Shown here piece by piece: positions 46,620 through 60,129 of a DNA stretch of 64,000 nucleotides (positions are counted from its first letter, which is position 1; every line of letters begins with the position of its first letter). The position numbers and the translations under genes are program-made. The notes beneath the pieces are model-generated. The model worked only from the letters and a program-made list of their open reading frames with translations. It had not been told where the DNA came from and searched no databases. The DNA is from Cryptomeria japonica (Eukaryota > Streptophyta > Pinopsida > Cupressales > Cupressaceae). Location of the stretch: the NCBI RefSeq assembly GCF_030272615.1, contig NC_081407.1, positions 265,732,574 to 265,796,573 on the forward strand, in the 5' to 3' direction.

Positions 46620-47665
46620 TAATTTTTTCGATGCAACGTTACCGGAGGCTGAGAATTTCCAACGCAAAGCAACCAGAGGCTGACAATTTTCCGGAGGGCT
46701 GACAGTTTTCCGGGCGTAAATGCCCACACTGAAGCCACCGGAAATGACTTGGGTTACATTAATGATGCCACCGAAAATCGTGCCCCAAAAAACAATACGA
46801 TGCCGCAACCAGCTTCCCGCAAAACGTGACCGGAAATCCCTTTTCCGGGATGGCTGACAATTTTCCGGGCATAAATGCCCCCACTGAAAGCCTATCGGCT
46901 TAAATATTTAAATTATAATATTTAAATTATATTATGATGTTAAACTTTAAAGTATATTAAAGTTTAATATAGTTTATTAAATTTTACATTTTAAATTAAC
47001 ATCATGTTTAATATTTTATATTTAATTCTATTTTTTAAATTAAAATTAAATATATATTTAATATTAAAATAAATGACAATAAAATGACAACCAAAATGTT
47101 AATAATTTAAATTTAAAAATAATATTCAATATTTCAACATAAATATTAAATATAAAGATATATTGAAAAATAAAAAATATAATATAAATATTGTACATTT
47201 ATATAAATATATATTAAAAATTAAAAAATTAAAAAATAAATTATTAAACTAATTTTTTAAAAATTTATTAAGTAAAATATAAATAAAATATATAAAATTT
47301 AAGATATATTAAAAAATTAAAAAATTATAATATAAATAGAATACATTAAATAATAAAAATAAGTATAAATAAAATACAGTTTAAAAATATATCTTTTAAA
47401 ATAATATAGAAAAAATATATTAAAAATTTTAAAAAATACAATTAAAAATTTATTAAATGTCGAGCGAGAGAGAGAGAGGTGGGGTGTGGGCCCAAACCGG
47501 GCTGCATAAGCCCACTGACAGGAAGGATTTGATGGGTTTCCACCGTATGCCAATGCAATTGGTGAAACAGTGGTCAGAAAATATGACCGGCGGGAATTTA
47601 CCGGGATACTGACACTTTCCCGGCAAGCAAACCCCCATACAAAAAGCCTATCGGCTTAATTAGAC
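46620..47665. repeat. Diverged CCGG-rich direct repeats around an AT-only spacer
   Basis: Three related blocks at about 46670-46740, 46825-46900 and 47575-47660 share CTGACA(A)TTTTCCGGGC. The last two also share AGCCTATCGGCTTAA, a short palindrome. Between the last two copies lies about 560 bp of almost pure A/T (46900-47460). Confidence 0.6.
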
Positions 47666-47730
47666 GTAAGGAGAGTATGGAAGAAAACGAATATATCATA
47701 TTAAAATTGCCTAGCCACCTTTAAATCACA

Positions 47731-47757
47731 CACACTAAGCGTTGACCGCTTAGTGTG
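47731..47757. repeat. Perfect 11-bp palindrome with 5-bp loop
   Basis: The arms CACACTAAGCG and CGCTTAGTGTG are separated by TTGAC. The surrounding about 150 bp recurs in inverted orientation at 61800-61950, where the palindrome is imperfect. Confidence 0.85.
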
Positions 47758-47899
47758 GTGCATGTGGGGCCCGTTCAAACTTTCCGTTCCCCTATCAATA
47801 TCCGTTTCCATAAACATTTGCCGTTACAGTTAGTGGTTCGTTGGAGTCAGCAGCTCAGCCCATAAACCAACCATATCAAATTTTAAATGATGGGATGTG

Positions 47900-50800
47900 A
47901 TCATTCCAAAAACGTACGTTGTTAATGAAGGGAAAAGTTTTGATTTCAAACTTGAATCTGGGAGGGATAAGTTTTTATTCCAAACTTTTGGATAAAAACT
48001 TTGTATATTTGATTGTAAAGTAAAAATAATTTAATCTTAAAAAAAATATAATATAAAATTTGTTACATAAATATTTAATGTTAATAATTTATTTAGTCTA
48101 CATATATAAATTAGATTCGAAAATGTATTTGATTTAGTAATAAAATAGTAAAAGTTAATGTATATTTTGAAAATGAAAAAGAGAATATTAAAAGAAAATA
48201 TATAATAATTTTTTTTGTTAATTATTTGAAAAAACATTTGAGACAAATTAAGTATAATTATTAAGTTTTAGAAATTTTATGATTGTATTTGAATTTGGAT
48301 AAAACCTACATTTGTGGTTTTGATATTCAAATCTACAATTTTAACCTGAATGCTATGATTTTAACTTTTTTATGGTTTTCAAAATTTTAATTGTGAAATA
48401 CCTCCCATTTTTTTTATAAATATTTTAAATTAATAAAATATCTAAACATCTTTGATATATCTTTCAACTCTTTTTTAATAATAGTTCTATTTGAATGTAT
48501 ATTTCTCAAGAGTTTTAACATAGATACATTGATGTAAAAAAATAACATACATTATAACATACATTATTGAAAAGATATAATATTCACATGAATATAAAAA
48601 TATATTCCAATTTTTATGGATGCAACACAAATATATTAAAATCATTTTGTGGATATTTAAACATTCATTTTCATAAATGTTATATCAATTCAATACAAAT
48701 CATTTCAAATTATTTTGACATACATAAAAATAGAGATTCATGTAATAATTTGAAACCACTTTTGATCATAAAGTGATACTTTTTTTCTTTAAATTTTTTT
48801 TTTTTTCATTTTGTCATAGTCTATCAAGTGATATAAGACTCAAATAAAAGCTTCAAACTCATGAGCCTCAAAAAAATGTACCTAGCTATAGTTTTAAATT
48901 AGAAAACAAAAAAAATCTCTTCATGCACCTCAAATTAAAATAGATCAAATTCATGTATATCTTAATACTAAAGTACAAGATGTTGATCTTCAATTTCACT
49001 TACTCTTTGTATCCCACTTAATTCCACAGATTCATTGAATTCTCAAATAAAAGATTCACACATAGGTGAAATTGAGTACTCATTAATGAGTTCTAGAATG
49101 ATCCACTCAACTTTTATATTTCTCAAAATTTTCATCAAAATAAGCTTCTAATATCATGCATAAGTTTACCACACTTTGATAAGTAGCTCTAAGATTCTTA
49201 GCAATATAAGGCATAACAAAATAATGATAAGTCATTTGTATAGTTAAAATTGCCTTGTGTTGGTTTTAGGTATGATAAGAATTTTATTTTGTCAAAAAAA
49301 TCAATCAAATGGTGAATCTTTGTTCAAATCAAAATTCTATGCCAAATCTTATGTAGAGAGAATAATGTGTGGGTGATATGAACTAAAATTTGAGAAAATT
49401 TGATATCTCTTGTTTGTCTAGCATAACTACCTTGGAATGTATTTTCCAAATTTTTTGTTTATTATGTTTGGCCATAGGGTCTAAAATAATATTTCACAAA
49501 AAATACTAAGAATTTCTTTACATGACTACAACTTGGAATTTATCAAAATAAATACCAAGCATGTTCTTATATAACCATTCAAAATAAATTACTAAATTCA
49601 TCTGAAACTTTAATTTCAATTTTGAAATTTTGTCAGGATTAAAAATTTAACAATTCAAAAAATTTATTCTTATCATTTTATACTTTGAAATGTAAAAAAA
49701 TTCATCAATTTAAAGAGTACCCCTGTGCTCAATAAATACTCTCATTATTAAAAGAATCTAAGATAACTTACACATATTTATATTCATGAAGTGTAGGAAT
49801 AATTCCCTTAGAGTAAGAAAATACATTGAATGGATATAATAATATTTCATCATGATAAGATAATGTAACACTAATATATAAATCCAGATGATCTACTAGA
49901 GATTCATCATTAGAAAGTGTATCTACTTGAGGATTGTTGTGTGCTAAAGATAAATTGATTATATGTAGAACGATTAAGGGAAGTGAATATTCCTCCATAA
50001 GCATAGATATTAGTGTTTCACTCTATGCAAAACTTTAAATGGTTTGATCACATTTGAAGGAAGGTAATTCAATTCTTACATTCCATAATATTGTTTTAAT
50101 TGCATACAATTTTATTTATACTTATTCATTTTTTCTTTGTCTCCATTTGTATTTAAGATTATAAATATTAAGTGTCATATCACTTGTGTAGGAATGGAGA
50201 GTGAAGTAAAAAATTATCATCAACAATATGATCAAATTTTAATTTCACATGTAGCCATCTCTATTAGGTTATTTGAGATCTTTATCAAGTTTTAATTTTG
50301 CTCTTTAGACTAATGTATGTGAATCCACGTGTAATGAATAAAGATAAAAGTATTAACATTTACTATGTATTCTCTCGCATAAATTTCTATGTAACTAGGC
50401 AAAGTGGAAAGATGAGAGCGAATTGCAAGAGAAAAAATGATGATATATTGATTGGATGATTGGTTCATGCATATGGAGAAGGTATAGGAAGTATAGAAAA
50501 TGATGATTGATTTTCCCATATTATCGAAGGAGGATGTGAAAATGTCTATTGATGATAACTCTTCAATCATCAAAGCAGAGCGTAACAAGTTAAAGTCAAG
50601 ATAAATAATATTCAGGTAATAAATCCATAGCTAAATGTTAAGAGATTTTGGTCAATAAAGTTTGCAATCAACCATGATTGATTTGCACTGACTTCAGGTA
50701 AGAATAATATCTGGGAATCCCATGAATAATTTCATGGGAAGGTTGCACAAAAAATCCTTCTTCCTTTTGTTAAGGTAAGATTAGAAAAAAAGAAAAAAAA

Positions 50801-52190
50801 AGAGCATCCAAACAAATGATGAGGCAAAAAGAAAACCCAAAATTCAGTTTTGTTATTTACTTGACTGGTCACATCACATTTTCTTGTTGGATGAACTTGA
50901 ATTGAACACAATTATATTTTTCACTTATAATCATCATATATAGTCTTATCTTTATCACCTTGGCTATGAACTATGTGTTCTCATTATTGTATATAGCTAT
51001 TGTAGCATCTATAATTCATTATTGACATATTTTTTTCAAAATAAAGGATTCATATTATGATCTTACATTCTTACATTATATTATTTAGAGTGCTTCATTG
51101 ATCTAATATTACTAAATCTTACTATAGTATCTCATAACACTCAAGATGATATGATCACATTGTTACTATAAAATCATTCTTTGATTACAAATCTAAGCAA
51201 TCTCTCCTTTGATTTATTTCTATTAATAGTTTGATTCTACTTTTAGTCTAATATTACTTGATCTAATCTATTACAGTCCACCTAACCAACAAATACACTA
51301 CATTTTTTTTGTTATTTTATACTTAATTTTTTTATTTACCTAATTAACTTAAAAAAACCTTATTTTTCCTTTTTAATAGTATAATTTAGAGTACTAGGAA
51401 TATAAATGAAATTTATGCGAATAAAAAAAATACACATAAGTTTACAATTGACAAATTTATACATTCCCTAAACAACCTAATTGGATAACACTTGTTCTAT
51501 AAGTAAAATTTAATTGTCTCTTTACAAAACAAAATGAATATATTGATATTTTTAGGTTCTATTTATTAATTAGAGTTATCGTGTGCTTCTTTTCTTTTCA
51601 AAATGGTCGCAAACAACCCTAATTATTTAGATACATAATTTTTAAACTAAATAGAAATCTCTTTCAACAATGTTTAAGGACTCATTTGTCAATATCTTAC
51701 ATCCTAAATAAGCTTTCAAAATATTTTCAAATAATGATCAATTCTTTGTAACATCTTCTCTTTCCCTTTCCGTCAACTTGATAATAGAATGCATGAATTA
51801 CCCCTACAATCCCCGCACTGTTTACTTGCAAATGATCCTCATCTATTCACAATGTTCTCCACCTCTTCTAACTTTGACTTATCCAAGGTAAACTCAAGAG
51901 TTCCCATTTCCCTTTTTAATAATACCCTACATGACAAAATTTCCCAAATTTAAAATTCATAATACAATATTTCTAAAATATATGAAAAATTTATATAAAA
52001 ATAAACCATCAATAAATTGACTTCAGCAAACTAGTTGGGAGGAGATAGCGTGGGGAGCAGCTACACAATAAGGAATCCTTCCAATGCATGCAGGGATAGT
52101 CACCACTTTTCCGTACCACAACTACTATGGCTACTACTGTAGGGGTTTATAGGAGTTTGGGAGCAAAACAACGTTAGCCAGGTCCAACCG
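47900..52190. other. AT-rich gene-free region
   Basis: No recognisable gene or mobile element. All ORFs are under 95 codons and of low-complexity composition. Confidence 0.6.
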
Positions 52191-52196
52191 ACTCGA

Positions 52197-52223
52197 CTTC
52201 TTCTTCTTCTTCTTCTTCTTCTT
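52197..52223. repeat. TTC microsatellite
   Basis: About nine uninterrupted TTC units. Confidence 0.95.
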
Positions 52224-52531
52224 TGACTTCTCCTTCGACTGATTCAACCGACCAACTGCTGTTGTTCGATCTCAAAATGAAAGGAATGCACTTGCCTCTA
52301 TCATTAACTGGATTATGTGGTTCATCGACTGGATCATATAGTTTATAAATGGGTCATCAGCAAATAGATCATCAACTAGCGAACTATGCCCAAGAAACCC
52401 CTCCCAGAAGCAACCATTTTCCTCCGGTCGGATCTCCATCTCGATTAGCATCTGCACATGGAGGATAGGGATCCGCTGGGACAAGGACTTGAATCCTTAT
52501 CATCTCTCTTCCATATACAAAAATACTATAT

Positions 52532-52766
52532 TCATATATGACGAAAATATTGTTCATTAGTCACCACTGAAATCCCATGCAGAGAGACAAAATAGTGATA
52601 GAAATGCAGACTTTTCTGTGAGTAGAGGCGGGTGAAGTGTGATCCACACACAACCGCTGCAAGGTAAGACCTTATAGCCACTCCATTCTTATCTGCATTG
52701 ATATAGCCTTCTCTAAGCAGAGGCAACATTTGAAACAATGAAATGAAATCATAAGGGGGAAGGTCC
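52532..52766 (-). other. Protein-like ORF cut by the young Copia insertion (continues at 61682-61724)
   Basis: On the minus strand, the sequence right of the element (61724-61682) runs VFLPAEMPEVEVSFMDL and stays in frame across one copy of GGTCC into PPYDFISLFQMLPLLREGY and on to the stop at 52532. The joined empty site would be about 92 codons with ordinary amino-acid composition, preceded by an AG (GGGGCCAG). This could be one exon of an unrecognised gene, or chance. No further exons are identified. Confidence 0.3.
52762..52766. repeat. Target-site duplication GGTCC (left copy)
   Basis: GGTCC precedes the 5' LTR and recurs at 61677-61681 after the 3' LTR. The two copies are identical, as expected for a recent insertion. 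Confidence 0.95.
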
Positions 52767-54500
52767 TGTTGCTCTTTGGTACTTTTGTCCTCGATGACAA
52801 GAAAGAAAAAAGGTGATGTGTTGGCATACACGGACATACTGACTTGGCTGACGTGTTAAGTGTTTTTAAAACATGTTCTTTGGAGCCATGTTGGTGACAC
52901 GATAGCTCTGACTTTGCATTTATGTTAATGACATTTTTGGTTTAAAATTGCTACGGTTTAAAGGGCATATTCCCCATGATACTTATTGTATCGAACAAGT
53001 TAATGTTTTTCTTGGAAGTTGCATTTGGCGTTTCATTTGTTTTGGTTTGGAGTCCGTCAAACCCTAACGCCGTGTGAGTCACAGTGCCGCTGGAGCTACA
53101 GAGCTCGAATCAGTTACAGAGAATGGTGCGAACAATGGTTTCATTCAAAAGATTAACGGTTGACTGGTTAGTTTATTTGTTCAGTTTGCGTTTAACAGGT
53201 ATGGTTCTTGAAACACATGATTTAAGAGATTCTGTTTACCTTGGTTCGAATTTTTTAGTTATGCAAAATAAAAATAAGGAAGTGGTTGTGCTTTATTTTT
53301 GTTTTTCATGACTGGGAAATTAAAATGTCTTCCGTTTCTACTGTTTCCGTTGCACAGTTAGAATCAGTTATTTGTTTTTCAGTTTACAAATCTTGTAAGT
53401 TAACAGGTTATTTAAGATGAAAACGGGATTCTTTCTGGGTGTGCATAAAAACAGATTGACAAATCAGTCTGTGAGAAGAAAAACGGAGAAACACAGTGCC
53501 ATAGTTTGAGTGTGAACAAAGTTCTAACATTAAAACAGAGAAATACAGTGCCGTGTTTTGAGTGTGAACAAAGTGGAAGCGTTAAACAGTGCCGTAGTTT
53601 AACAGAACCAGCCGAGGGTTTCTTGAGAATCAATACTCTGTTTTTGTTACAGAGTATATGAGGCTTCATTGAATTGAAACCATATTATTCAGTGTTTATT
53701 GATTTGAAATCATACAGTACAGAGTATTTGAGGTTTTATTTGATTTGAAATCGTATTGTTCAGGGTTTGTTGATTTGAAATCATACTGTTCAGAGTATAT
53801 GAGATTTTATTGATTTGAAACTATATTTTCAGAGATTGGATAGTGTTGAAGAATATTATTGCAAAATTTTCATATGTACAGACTGATAAAAATATTCTCG
53901 CTCCAATCCCTGATGGTTTTGTGACTGCAAGAATAAAGTGCATGCATAAAATCACCAGTGGTTGTAGCTCGAGTTGAAATATACATTGATAAGAAGAGGG
54001 GTTGGTGCTCCTTGAGGCCTTGTGGTTTCTAAAACATGTGAACTGAGTTGGTGCTCTTTTTGAATTAACATAAGGGATCTTCCGAGTGGTTTTTCTACCC
54101 CAAGAGGGTTTTCCACTCATGCAAAATATTGTGTTATGTTGCATTGTCGTGTTTCATTCTGTTTACTAGTGTATGCTCTGATACATCATATTCTAGTCCT
54201 CTTTATCTCATACTCTGTTTAGTTGGATATATGTAATGCAATATTGAAAGTATTTTTAATGTTTCAAGTTTGTGTAATATTTTTAATACCATTTTGTTAA
54301 ACAAGGTCTGAATCAGATGTTTTAGTTGGTTCAATGGTATACTTTATGCTGCATTAATGTACTCCTTCAAAGTGTTAAGTCTCAGCCATCTGTTCACACT
54401 GTGAATTAAAATTGTCAAGGTCCATAAAAGTATAACTCGTTAAAATTTTGTCACACTCTGATTCACCCCCCCCCTCTCAGAGTGTTTTCCACTTCCAACA
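52767..54500 (+). repeat. 5' LTR of the young Copia element
   Basis: 1734 bp, TGTTGC...CCAACA. It contains about 200 bp (53665-53870) of imperfect tandem repeats around TTGATTTGAAATCATAC and TTCAGAGTAT that are absent from the 3' LTR. The C-tract ATTCACCCCCCCCCTCT is near the 3' end, as in the element at 409-8102. Confidence 0.95.
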
Positions 54501-54502
54501 AG

Positions 54503-54514
54503 TGGTATCAGAGC
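54503..54514 (+). other. Primer-binding site (initiator tRNA-Met)
   Basis: TGGTATCAGAGC starts two bases after the LTR end. Confidence 0.94.
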
Positions 54515-54575
54515 ATAGGGTCCCTCATATAGGTCTGTCCTAGGGATTGTTCCTGGTCACTTGGAAGTTTGTTTT

Positions 54576-57500
54576 ATGGCTCAAACTCAGGAAGGTGCTT
54601 CACTTTCAAGAGCTCCTCTTTTTGATGGAACTGATTATGTGTTCTGGAAAATTAGGATGGAAACTTATCTCATTTCAGTTGATCTTAATGTGTGGAATAT
54701 TGTGATCACAAAATATACAGTTCCTTCTATTATTCCTACTGATCCTGATGATAAAACTAAGTATGAGTTAAATGCCAGAGCTAAGCATGCTCTCTTATGT
54801 GGTCTCACTAAAGATGTTTTTGTTAAAGTCATGCATTGTTCTTCTGCTTATGATATTTGGAAAAAACTTGAAACCATTTATCAAGGGGATGCTAAGGTTA
54901 AGGAGTCTAAAATCCTTACACTCAAAAATCAGTTTGAATCCTTAAGAATGAAAGAAGATGAAACAGTAGCAAGTTATTTTCTTAGAGTTGATGAAATAGT
55001 TAATTCCAGAAAGGGTCTTGGTGAAGATGTTGAAGAAAAGGAGGTTGTCAATAAAGTGATTAGAACCTTGTTACCCAAGTTTGAAACTAAGGTTTCAACC
55101 TTAGAAGAAAAGAAAAGTTTTTCTACCATGACACTTGATAATCTTCAAAGCATTCTTACTGCCTATGAGATGAGGATAGGTAATAATCCTTCTTCTTCAA
55201 AAGAAACAGCTTTTAAAGTAGAAAAGAAAGAAGAACCTGATAGTGACTCTGAACTTTCAGATGCTATAGAAGCCCTTTTTGTTAGAAAACTAAAAAAGAA
55301 ATATAAGGGAAAATTACCTTTTAAGTGCTTTAATTGTGGCAAAGCTGGACACTTTGCTGCTCAATGTCCTCTAAGTGATCAAAACAGTGAAGAGGAAAAA
55401 CCAGAAAAATTCTACAAAAAGAAAATGTGGAATCCTAAAAGGAGATTTAATACCTTCAAGAAAAAGAAGAGTCTTTTTACTAAAGAAGACTCTGGAAATG
55501 AATCAGATGATTCACCTTGTGAAGGTGATGAAACTCTATTTATGGCAGAATTAGAAGATGTAACTAGCAAAACAGAAAATGAATTTGAAGATCTAGATCA
55601 AGGAGAAATAGATCTTGAAGGAGAATTGTTGTGTGCCTTAAAAGAAATAAAGAGGTTAAAGAAACTTGCAGCCTCACATGAAAATTCAAATCAGATTTTA
55701 CAAGTTGAGTTAAATGATGCAAATTTAGTGACTTCAAACTTGAAGTCCCTTCTTGAAGAAAGAGAAAAGAAAATTGAAACATTAGAACAACAGTCCACAA
55801 AACTTCAAAAACAAATTGAACAGTATGAAAGTACAATACATCTAAATGATATCTTGAGCAAGCAAAAATTGCATAAAGATTTGGCTGGTTTAGGGTTTGA
55901 TAAAGCTGAATCATCAAGACAGAACACTAAGCCTGCAACTAGAAAATCATTTCAGACTTATAACAGAACAAAACCTTTTAGGTTTGGCTTCTTTTATGGA
56001 TACTGTTTCTATTGCAATAGGTTTGGTCATAAGGTTAATACTTGCAGATTTCTGCAGCAAAGATCTCCTATGGTTGGGTACAATCAAGGATATGACTTTC
56101 CAAAAACAGTAAAGTGTAATAAGTGTAACACTTTTGGGCATACTACTATACAGTGCAAAACAAAGGCAAGTCCTAATAAAATATGGAAACCTAAGTTTGT
56201 AACTGGTATTGAGCAATCAATGATAGTGCAAACTGCATTTTTCTCAAATAAGAAATCTTTATGGGTGTTGGACAGTGGCTGTTCACATCATATGACAGGA
56301 GATAGAAATAAATTTCTGCATCTTGAAGACTTTAATGGTGGCTTTGTACGCTTTGGGGATAATTCAGGAGCTTATGTTCGAGGTAAAGGTACATTATTGC
56401 TAAATGATGATACTCCTATTCATGATGTGTACTTTGTTGAAGGGTTAAAGCACAATTTATTGAGTGTCAGTCAAATTTGTGATAGTGGTTACAGTGTATC
56501 TTTTAGCTCTCAAGACTGTACTATCAAAAATAAATCTGGTAAAACTGTTGCTGCTGGTTTGAGAACAATTGGCAATGTCTATAGTCTTCTTGATTCCACT
56601 GACTATGAGAATAATGAAGGCATTTGTCTTATGGGTCAAATAGAAGAAAATTGGTTATGGCATAAACGCCTAGGACATATAAATTTTGACAATCTGGTTA
56701 GAATCAGTAAAAATCAGAATGTTAGAGGTTTGCCTATTTTGAATAAACCATTCAATTCAGTTTGTAAAGCATGTTTGAAAGGAAAGCAAACAAAAGTGTC
56801 TTTCAAACCTAAAGAACATTCTTCTACTAGACCATTACAGCTTGTTCACACAGACTTATGTGGTCCTACAAGGACACAGTCTATAAATGGTGAAAAATAT
56901 TTTATGCTTTTTGTTGATGACTATACCAGAATGGTATGGGTCACTTTCCTTAAACACAAATCTGAAGCATTTGATAGGTTTAAGATTTTCAGAAAAATGG
57001 TTGAACGAGAATCTGATCTAAAGTTGAAATGCTTGAGATCAGACAAGGGTGGTGAATTCACTTCACAAGAATTCATTGATTACTGTGAAAGACATGGTAT
57101 TAAGAGACATTATGCTGCTACTCGTACACCTCAACAAAATGGAGTAGTTGAGAGAAAAAATAGAACAGTCAAAGAAATGGCTCGCACAATGCTTAATGAG
57201 GCAAATCTACCAGACAGATATTGGAAAGAAGCTGTACACACAGCTGTTTACATTTTGAATCGTGTTCAAATCAGGGTAAAATCTACCTTTACTCCTTATG
57301 AACTTTGGTATGGAAAAGCTGCTTCTATCAAATATTTCAAGATTTTTGGTGCAAAATGTTATCTAAAAAGAGATGAAGAAAATCTAGGAAATTTTGAGCC
57401 TAAAACTGATGAGGGTATCTTTCTTGGATACTCTACTCATAGCAAAGCATATAGATGTTTCAATAATAGACTGAATAAAATTGTTGAAACAATAAATGTA

Positions 57501-59366
57501 AGGTTTGATGAACAATTTTTGTTAAGTAATGATTTGCAGGGTATTGAGGAAGAGGAAATTACTTTAACAAAGGTTGATCAAGTTTCTAAACCTGCAGAAA
57601 CAGAAAAGAAAAATGATTCATCAAGTTCTGATGAAGAAAATACAGAGAATTCAAATGCAGAGACAGGTACTCTTCATTATACACCCTCAAAAATTATAAC
57701 AAAGAGACATCCTCAAAGTCAAGTTATTGGCAAAATAGATGCAGGTATTTTGACTAGGAGAAGGGCAAAAACAACTGAACAAGCTCAATTGGCTGAACAT
57801 TTTTGTTTGATAACTGATTTTGAACCCAAAAATGTTTCTGATGCTTTATCTGATGAATGTTGGTTAAATGCAATGAAAGATGAAATCAGTCAAATAGAGA
57901 AAAACCAAACTTGGGAATTAGTACCTAGGCCAGATGATAAGAATGTGATAGGAGGCAAATGGATTTTTAGAAATAAGCTTGATGAATCTGGAAAGGTTGT
58001 TAGAAATAAAGCTCGTTTTGTGTGTAAAGGTTATGCTCAACAGGAAGGAATAGATTTTGGAGAAACATTCGCACCAGTAGCTAGATTAGAATCAATCAGA
58101 ATTTTTCTTGCATACTCTTGCTTTAAAAAATTTAAAGTTTATCAGATGGATGTAAAAACTGCCTTTCTGAATGGTTATCTTGATGAAGAAGTGTATATGG
58201 AACAGCCGGAAGGTTTTGAAATTGCAGGCAAATCTGATTGTGTATACAGATTAAAGAAAGCACTCTATGGCCTTAAACAGGCTCCAAGAGCTTGGTACTC
58301 TAGACTGGATAATCATCTTAAAGCAAATGGTTTCACTAGAGGTGCTGTAGATAGCAACTTATATGTTAAACTTGAAGGTAATGATGTCCTAGTAGTTGTA
58401 ATATATGTAGACGATATCATTTTTGGCTGTAATAATGACTCTTTATCCAAAAAGTTCTCTAAAATCATGGAATCTGAGTTTGAAATGTCTATGTTTGGGG
58501 AACTGAGTTTCTTTCTTGGTCTTCAAGTGTTACAACTTCAGCAAGGTATCTTCTTGTCACAAACTAAATATGCCAAAGAGATGATTAGAAAATTTAATAT
58601 GACAGATTGTAAACCAGTCAGCACTCCAATGGAAACAGGCTGTAAATTGATCAAATCAGATGACTCACCTGCAGTAAATCAATCTGAGTACAGGTCAATG
58701 ATAGGAAGTCTATTATATTTAACTGCATCTCGACCAGATTTAATGTTTGCAGTATGTCTAGTCTCTCGCTTTCAATCTGCACCTAAACAATCTCATTTGA
58801 ATGCTGTAAAACGAATCTTTAGATATGTTCAAGGCACACTAGATTATGGTCTTTGGTATCCTCGCAATAATGACTTCACTCTTGTGGGTTTCACTGATTC
58901 TGATTGGGCTGGTTGTCTAGATGATCGTAAAAGCACCAGTGGAGCTGCCTTCTTTCTTGGTGATTGTCTTGTTGCTTGGCACAGTAAAAAACAAGATTGT
59001 GTCACTCTATCCACCGCAGAGTCAGAATACATAGCAGCCACTGCTTGTTGCACACAACTGATATGGATGTCTCATCAAATTACTGATATGGGTATTTCTA
59101 CTATTAAGCCCATTTCAATCTATTGTGACAATACTAGTGCAATTGATCTTTCAAAAAATCCTATTATGCACTCTCGTACTAAACATGTTGCCATTAAACT
59201 TCATTTTTTACGAGATCAGGTGTTGGCTAATGAGTTTCAATTGGTGTTTGTTCCTTCACAAGCCCAAGTTGCTGACATTTTTACAAAAGCCTTATCTAAA
59301 GAAGTTTTTGAACGATTAAGGGATAGATTGGGAGTATTTTCTCAATCTGCTCTTGTCTTCACCTAA
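54576..59366 (+). CDS. gag-pol: Intact Copia Gag-Pol polyprotein (1596 aa)
   Basis: ATG 54576 ([18 protein letters not shown]) starts a single frame; upstream in-frame codons lack an ATG. Domains: Copia gag (about 10-220), CCHC knuckle from residue 251 ([14 protein letters not shown]), coiled coil (about 350-440) and GLGF...ESS, two more CCHC knuckles from 477 and 514, and retropepsin DSG at 566-568. The pre-integrase motif HKRLGHINF is near 700. Integrase has Asp 760, Asp 823 and Glu 859 (D-35-E spacing). RT has [11 protein letters not shown] and YVDD at 1277-1280. RNase H has [19 protein letters not shown] and STAESEYIA, and the end is VADIFTKAL. All catalytic residues looked for are present. 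Three knuckles instead of one is unusual for Copia. It acts in cytoplasmic virus-like particles and, for integrase, the nucleus. Confidence 0.97.
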   Translation: MAQTQEGASLSRAPLFDGTDYVFWKIRMETYLISVDLNVWNIVITKYTVPSIIPTDPDDKTKYELNARAKHALLCGLTKDVFVKVMHCSSAYDIWKKLETIYQGDAKVKESKILTLKNQFESLRMKEDETVASYFLRVDEIVNSRKGLGEDVEEKEVVNKVIRTLLPKFETKVSTLEEKKSFSTMTLDNLQSILTAYEMRIGNNPSSSKETAFKVEKKEEPDSDSELSDAIEALFVRKLKKKYKGKLPFKCFNCGKAGHFAAQCPLSDQNSEEEKPEKFYKKKMWNPKRRFNTFKKKKSLFTKEDSGNESDDSPCEGDETLFMAELEDVTSKTENEFEDLDQGEIDLEGELLCALKEIKRLKKLAASHENSNQILQVELNDANLVTSNLKSLLEEREKKIETLEQQSTKLQKQIEQYESTIHLNDILSKQKLHKDLAGLGFDKAESSRQNTKPATRKSFQTYNRTKPFRFGFFYGYCFYCNRFGHKVNTCRFLQQRSPMVGYNQGYDFPKTVKCNKCNTFGHTTIQCKTKASPNKIWKPKFVTGIEQSMIVQTAFFSNKKSLWVLDSGCSHHMTGDRNKFLHLEDFNGGFVRFGDNSGAYVRGKGTLLLNDDTPIHDVYFVEGLKHNLLSVSQICDSGYSVSFSSQDCTIKNKSGKTVAAGLRTIGNVYSLLDSTDYENNEGICLMGQIEENWLWHKRLGHINFDNLVRISKNQNVRGLPILNKPFNSVCKACLKGKQTKVSFKPKEHSSTRPLQLVHTDLCGPTRTQSINGEKYFMLFVDDYTRMVWVTFLKHKSEAFDRFKIFRKMVERESDLKLKCLRSDKGGEFTSQEFIDYCERHGIKRHYAATRTPQQNGVVERKNRTVKEMARTMLNEANLPDRYWKEAVHTAVYILNRVQIRVKSTFTPYELWYGKAASIKYFKIFGAKCYLKRDEENLGNFEPKTDEGIFLGYSTHSKAYRCFNNRLNKIVETINVRFDEQFLLSNDLQGIEEEEITLTKVDQVSKPAETEKKNDSSSSDEENTENSNAETGTLHYTPSKIITKRHPQSQVIGKIDAGILTRRRAKTTEQAQLAEHFCLITDFEPKNVSDALSDECWLNAMKDEISQIEKNQTWELVPRPDDKNVIGGKWIFRNKLDESGKVVRNKARFVCKGYAQQEGIDFGETFAPVARLESIRIFLAYSCFKKFKVYQMDVKTAFLNGYLDEEVYMEQPEGFEIAGKSDCVYRLKKALYGLKQAPRAWYSRLDNHLKANGFTRGAVDSNLYVKLEGNDVLVVVIYVDDIIFGCNNDSLSKKFSKIMESEFEMSMFGELSFFLGLQVLQLQQGIFLSQTKYAKEMIRKFNMTDCKPVSTPMETGCKLIKSDDSPAVNQSEYRSMIGSLLYLTASRPDLMFAVCLVSRFQSAPKQSHLNAVKRIFRYVQGTLDYGLWYPRNNDFTLVGFTDSDWAGCLDDRKSTSGAAFFLGDCLVAWHSKKQDCVTLSTAESEYIAATACCTQLIWMSHQITDMGISTIKPISIYCDNTSAIDLSKNPIMHSRTKHVAIKLHFLRDQVLANEFQLVFVPSQAQVADIFTKALSKEVFERLRDRLGVFSQSALVFT

Positions 59367-59376
59367 AGAATACTTT

Positions 59377-59450
59377 GAGGGGGAGTGTTGCTCTGTTGCT
59401 CTCTTCTTTCCTTTTGTCCTTGTATTGAAAAAAAAGAAAAAAAGGGGGAG
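59377..59450 (+). other. Extra polypurine tracts and an LTR-start-like segment
   Basis: GAGGGGGAG at 59377 is followed by TGTTGCTCTGTTGCTCTC, then CTTTTGTCCTTG and an A-rich run ending AAAGGGGGAG (59441-59450). The order matches the true PPT plus the first 50 bases of the LTR (TGTTGCTCTTTGGTAC, TTTTGTCCTCG, then A/G-rich). It looks like a decayed duplicate of the PPT/LTR junction. Confidence 0.7.
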
Positions 59451-59455
59451 AATTT

Positions 59456-59870
59456 GGTATTTGGTTATACAGTATTTATTTGGTTATACAGTATTTCATT
59501 TTTTTTGCAACAGTGAGTAACATTGGTATACAGTGACAGATTGGTATTTGGTTATACAGTATTGGTATACAGTGACAGATTGGTATTTGGTTATACAGTA
59601 TTTCATTTTTTTTTGCAACAGTGAGTATACAGTGACTATACAGTGACAGATTGTACAGTTTGGTATTTGTGTTTTTTTTTTGGCATGTTTGACAGTATAC
59701 AGTGACAGTATTTCATGTTTGACAGTATACAGTGATAAATTTTTCATTTTTGACAGTATACAGTGATAGATTGGATATTGTGACATTGGATATTGGCATT
59801 TTACAGACTTGGCATGTTATTGGCATTTCATTGGCATTACAGTGATATTACAGTGACAATTGACTTTTCA
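59456..59870 (+). repeat. Short-period repeats (TTGGTTATACAGTATT, TATACAGTGACAG) in the 3' UTR
   Basis: About a dozen occurrences of TACAGTGA-type and TTATACAGTATT-type motifs with slippage-like spacing between gag-pol and the 3' LTR. Confidence 0.85.
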
Positions 59871-60129
59871 GGCATTGGAATTTCATTACAGTGGCACAAG
59901 CATTTTGGGTATTTCAGTTCAGTATTCTTGTTTGATTCAGATTGGGAGTTCATTATTTACAGAATTGCAAGTTCAGAGAATGTTTTTTTTTTTACGACAA
60001 AGTTCAGTGGTGATGTATATTGCATTTGTTGACAGTGGAATTTCTTGCATTGTTTTTGATCCTTTCAGATGATGGCATTTTTCGTGGCAATAATTGTTTA
60101 AGTTTTTTCTTTTTTTTGCCATCAAGGAC

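Noticed and set aside
53084-53311. ORF present identically at 53084-53311 and 60459-60686
   Set aside because: Both lie in the LTRs of one element; identity reflects LTR duplication, not a gene family.
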